Under the pieces are notes generated by a model that was not told where the DNA came from, made no database searches, and saw only the letters and a list, made by a program, of their open reading frames with translations. From an uncultured Oscillospiraceae bacterium (GTDB lineage: Bacteria; Bacillota; Clostridia; Oscillospirales; Oscillospiraceae), in contig CAAFMK010000063.1 of the NCBI GenBank assembly GCA_900763995.1, positions 1 to 17,019 of the forward strand: a DNA stretch of 17,019 bases, written 5' to 3'. Position numbers and translations under genes: made by a program. This document shows positions 14,362 through 17,019 of this stretch, piece by piece (position 1 is the first letter of the stretch; the number at the start of each line of letters is the position of its first letter).

Positions 14362-16367
14362 AAAAACAGAGTTTTACCATAAGCCGGGTATTTACCGCGC
14401 TTGTATTTTTGTTTTTGTATGCCCCCATCATCCTGCTGATCGTATTCTCCTTTAACGAGGGCAACAGCAACTCAGTTTGGACAGGATTCTCTCTGGACTG
14501 GTACAAAAAGCTGTTTCAGGACAGGATCATCATGCGCAGTGTGTACACCACTCTGCTGGTCTCTCTGCTGGCTACCGTCATCGCCACCATTGCCGGCACC
14601 TTTGCCGCCATTGGTTTCCACGCTCTGCGCCGGCGGAAGCGGGCGGCCCTGACCACTGTGAACAATATCCCCATGATGAATGCGGATATTGTGACCGGTG
14701 TGGCCATGTGCCTGTTTTTTGTGGCATTTTTCACCTTGTGGAAGGATTTTGCCACCTGGGTGAACAGTGTACAGGGCGTTATTGAACTGCCCACACGATT
14801 GACCATGGGATTTGGTACCCTGCTCATTGCCCATGTCACCTTCAATATCCCCTATATCATTCTGTCTGTGGGGCCGAAGCTGCGCCAGATGGACAAGCAC
14901 CTGATTGATGCGGCCCAGGATCTGGGCTGTACCTGGATGCAGGCCTTTTGGAAGGTGGTTGTCCCTGAAATCAAGCCCGGTATCGTCTCCGGCGCGCTGA
15001 CCGCTTTCACCATGAGTGTGGATGACTTTATCATCAGCTACTTCACCGCTGGTTCCTCCTCCTCCACACTGGCCATGACCATTTATGGCATGACCAAAAA
15101 GCGGGTGACCCCGGAGATCAACGCCATTTCCACCCTGCTGTTTGTGACCGTGCTGCTTCTTCTGGTCATCACCAATGTGCGGGAGGCCAAGCTGGAGCGG
15201 GACAGCGAGCGCCGCCGTCAGATGCCCTCTGCCACTGTGGCACAGGTGGCCCGTTACGCCAGCCAGCGCCCCGCCCCCTCTTTCCTTCCAAAACTGGCGG
15301 CTGGTGCTCTGGCTGTGGTGCTGGTGGCAGGTTGTGTGATGGTGTTCCGCAGCAATGCCGGACAGCGTGTGGTCAATGTGTGCAGCTGGGGTGAGTATAT
15401 TGATGAATCCCTGATCCAGCAGTTTGAGGAGCAGACTGGGATCACTGTCAACTATCAGACTGCGGAGAGCAATGAGGCCCTCTACTCCCTGCTCAAAAGT
15501 GGTGCTGGAGACTATGATGTGATCGTCCCCTCTGACTATATGATCTCCCAGCTCCTTGAGGAGGGTATGCTGGAGGAGCTGGATTACAATAATATCCCCA
15601 ACTTCTCCAAAATTTCAGATCGCTTTAAATATCTGCCCTACGATCCAGAGAACAAATACACAGTGCCCTACACCTGGGGCGTGGTGGGCATCATCTACAA
15701 CCCCACCATGGTAGAGGAACCCATTACCAACTGGGATGTGATGTTTGATGATCAGTATTCTGGAAATGTGCTGATGATCCGCAACTCCAGAGATGCCATG
15801 GCTATTGCCCTCAATAAGCTGGGCTACTCTTTGAATACCACCGACCGGGACGAGCTGCAGCAGGCCTATGAGCTGCTGGCAGATGCCAAGCGCAGAGGGG
15901 TCTACCAGTCCTTTGTCATGGACGAGATTTTCCAGAAGATGGAGGGTGGCAACGCCGCCATCGGCACCTACTATGCAGGCGACTACCTGACCATGCTGGA
16001 AAACAATGAGGATCTGGCCTTTGTCATCCCGGAGGAGGGCTCCAACTGGTTTGTGGATGCCATGTGTATCTTGAAGGATGCCCCCCACAAGGAGGAGGCT
16101 GAGGCATGGATCAACTTCATGGCCTCCACTGAGGCCAGCCTTGCCAACATGGACTATATCTGGTACGCCTCTCCCAACCAGGAGGCACTGGAGCAGTATC
16201 CCGCCTACTATGAGGAACAATATGGTGAGCCCATCGACCCGGAGGTCTTTGCCACTATGGCTCCCCAACAGGAGGTACTGGACCGCTGTGAGGAGTTCCT
16301 GGTCCTGCCCACTGATATTCGTATGTTTTATAATGAACTGTGGATCCAGCTGGGTATTGGCGGCTAA
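14358..16367 (+). CDS. potCD: Fused polyamine permease and binding protein (PotC-PotD)
   Basis: This 669-residue single frame combines two transporter parts. Residues 1-275 are the PotC permease with about six helices and the coupling loop HLIDAAQDLGCTWMQAFWKV (181-200). Residues 276-312 form a charged cytoplasmic linker. Residues 313-330 are a hydrophobic segment with the lipobox-like V-A-G-C ending at C326. Residues ~338-669 are the PotD binding protein. The PotD part keeps CSWGEYIDESLIQQFEEQTGI-like strand/helix 1, ESNEALYSLLKSG and VPSDY, plus NWFVDA (563-568) with the likely ligand Trp and Asp, while one pocket Trp of E. coli PotD appears replaced by Tyr (GTYYAGDY). It starts with GTG at 14358, overlapping the potB stop. 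A cytoplasmic linker followed by one export segment places PotD outside, tethered to its channel. Confidence 0.92.
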   Translation: MKKQSFTISRVFTALVFLFLYAPIILLIVFSFNEGNSNSVWTGFSLDWYKKLFQDRIIMRSVYTTLLVSLLATVIATIAGTFAAIGFHALRRRKRAALTTVNNIPMMNADIVTGVAMCLFFVAFFTLWKDFATWVNSVQGVIELPTRLTMGFGTLLIAHVTFNIPYIILSVGPKLRQMDKHLIDAAQDLGCTWMQAFWKVVVPEIKPGIVSGALTAFTMSVDDFIISYFTAGSSSSTLAMTIYGMTKKRVTPEINAISTLLFVTVLLLLVITNVREAKLERDSERRRQMPSATVAQVARYASQRPAPSFLPKLAAGALAVVLVAGCVMVFRSNAGQRVVNVCSWGEYIDESLIQQFEEQTGITVNYQTAESNEALYSLLKSGAGDYDVIVPSDYMISQLLEEGMLEELDYNNIPNFSKISDRFKYLPYDPENKYTVPYTWGVVGIIYNPTMVEEPITNWDVMFDDQYSGNVLMIRNSRDAMAIALNKLGYSLNTTDRDELQQAYELLADAKRRGVYQSFVMDEIFQKMEGGNAAIGTYYAGDYLTMLENNEDLAFVIPEEGSNWFVDAMCILKDAPHKEEAEAWINFMASTEASLANMDYIWYASPNQEALEQYPAYYEEQYGEPIDPEVFATMAPQQEVLDRCEEFLVLPTDIRMFYNELWIQLGIGG

Positions 16368-16397
16368 GGTACAGCTAGACCACTCCCTGATTTTCAA

Positions 16398-16437
16398 AAC
16401 ATCCGCACAGGAATTTTTCTCTGTGCGGATGTTTTTT
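16398..16437 (+). terminator. Intrinsic terminator of the pot operon
   Basis: CATCCGCACAG (16400-16410) pairs perfectly with its complement at 16421-16431, extended by A-T pairs. It has a 10-nt loop and six T's (16432-16437), and lies about 30 bp after the potCD stop. Confidence 0.92.
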
Positions 16438-16506
16438 GCAGTTCCAGGGTACACTATCTCCAGGGGCTGTATAAGGCAGTCCAGAAAATGATAGGAGGTT
16501 TTCATA

Positions 16507-16665
16507 ATGAGTAAATCCAAGGAAAAGCGAAACAAACAGGGCCGTGATCTAAGAGGCTCCTCCCCCATTGCCGGACAAAACCGAACAGACACCGCCACCA
16601 ATACCCAAGACCCCATGGCCAGTCGACTGGAGATGCGGATGAAGCACGAAGGCCACGAGATGTGA
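16507..16665 (+). CDS. Small basic hypothetical protein, 52 residues
   Basis: A short open frame starts at ATG 16507 with a textbook AGGAGG site 8 bp upstream and ends at TGA 16663-16665. The N-terminus is strongly basic (MSKSKEKRNKQGRDLRG), the middle is rich in Thr, Asn, Asp and Gln, and the end is Met/His/Glu rich (LEMRMKHEGHEM). There is no hydrophobic segment and no signal peptide, so it should be cytoplasmic and probably disordered or nucleic-acid binding. I do not recognise the family. It stands alone after the pot terminator; I see no convincing sigma-A promoter in the 70 bp before it, so it may use another sigma factor. The strong ribosome site is the main reason for calling it. Confidence 0.6.
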   Translation: MSKSKEKRNKQGRDLRGSSPIAGQNRTDTATNTQDPMASRLEMRMKHEGHEM

Positions 16666-17019
16666 TCTGGACCGCCCCTGTTACACTGTTCATATAAAGT
16701 TCACGGAAAATTCTGGATTTCGTGAAGATTTGTTGTGTGTGGGGTGGTATCCTTGAAACAGATCCAACGAGATCTCTTTCCCCATCCAGTGCAGCAGCCG
16801 CCGCACTGACCGCAGCCAGACTATACGCAAAAGACCAAATCGTGGTACAGGGCCAGCTGTATTTTATGATAGTCACTCTGTCACCCATTCAATATTGTCT
16901 TAGCATGAATACCTGACGCAGGGAATGTGACTTTACTGTCCCCCTGATGTAGTGCCACAGGGCGGCAGACCAGAACTCCCCCTTCGAGCTTTGAAGGGTT
17001 TATCATACCATTTCTTTTC
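16666..17019. other. Stretch without a supported gene
   Basis: No frame here has a convincing start. A 64-codon frame from GTG 16722 to 16916 has an Ala-rich middle but no ribosome site. An imperfect hairpin (TTCACG at 16700-16705 with CGTGAA at 16721-16726) could end the small gene upstream, but the T content after it is low. A second 6-bp hairpin (16980-16985 with 16993-16998) lies near the window end. The stretch probably holds the upstream region of a gene beyond the window. Confidence 0.4.

Noticed and set aside
15615..16616. Open frame of 333 codons antisense to the PotD part
   Set aside because: It runs through the pot terminator and against a clear coding gene, with low-complexity composition and no ribosome site; a shadow of potCD.
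16722..16916. 64-residue Ala-rich frame starting at GTG
   Set aside because: No ribosome site, the start lies within a hairpin, no family resemblance, and an overlapping antisense frame is equally open; more likely non-coding.

Overview
The window reads as a typical chromosomal stretch of a Gram-positive Firmicute. It is most likely a gut Clostridia member of the Oscillospiraceae/Ruminococcaceae type, though that placement is an inference from gene content and style. The evidence is strong AGGAGG-type ribosome binding sites, sigma-A promoters with exact 17-bp spacers, intrinsic terminators, a compact Rrf2-NifS-NifU iron-sulfur locus, a TrkH/TrkA potassium pair, and a GtrII/GtrB/GtrA-type membrane glucosylation cassette of the kind used on cell-surface polymers. 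I see no transposase, phage, integrase, CRISPR, tRNA or rRNA signal. Coding is dense and all identified genes look intact.

Left part (1-4970), all on the minus strand: a sirtuin deacylase; a uracil permease whose 5' leader carries an attenuator-like terminator and a competing hairpin; then an iron-sulfur module of an Rrf2/IscR-like [2Fe-2S] regulator, the cysteine desulfurase NifS/IscS and the scaffold IscU/NifU with a His/Asp tail. The regulator gene and nifS each have their own promoter. Both promoters are covered by the same 21-bp inverted repeat (AACCT-N11-RGGTT), which suggests autoregulation by the Rrf2 protein.

Middle part (5000-8130), plus strand: a three-gene cassette encoding a multispanning glucosyltransferase (GtrII type), a polyprenyl-phosphate glucosyltransferase (GtrB type) and a GtrA-family flippase. 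It is transcribed from a strong promoter divergent from the rrf2 gene and ends at a shared bidirectional terminator. Facing it on the minus strand (8164-11130) is a trkA-trkH operon for K+ uptake with its own promoter and a leader of about 120 nt.

Right part (11230-17019), plus strand: uridine phosphorylase with its own promoter and terminator; then a polyamine ABC transporter operon potA-potB-potCD with translational overlaps. Its last gene fuses the PotC permease to the PotD binding protein through an internal lipobox-containing hydrophobic segment. A possibly structured leader precedes potA. A strong terminator closes the operon, followed by a 52-residue basic small protein and about 350 bases with no gene I can support.

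Functional links are modest. Uracil permease and uridine phosphorylase both serve pyrimidine salvage but are 9 kb apart. The other modules (Fe-S assembly, surface glycosylation, K+ uptake, polyamine uptake) look like independent housekeeping units. The most interesting points are the PotCD fusion with its built-in lipoprotein signal, the paired Rrf2 operator candidate, and the two leader RNAs upstream of the permease and potA.
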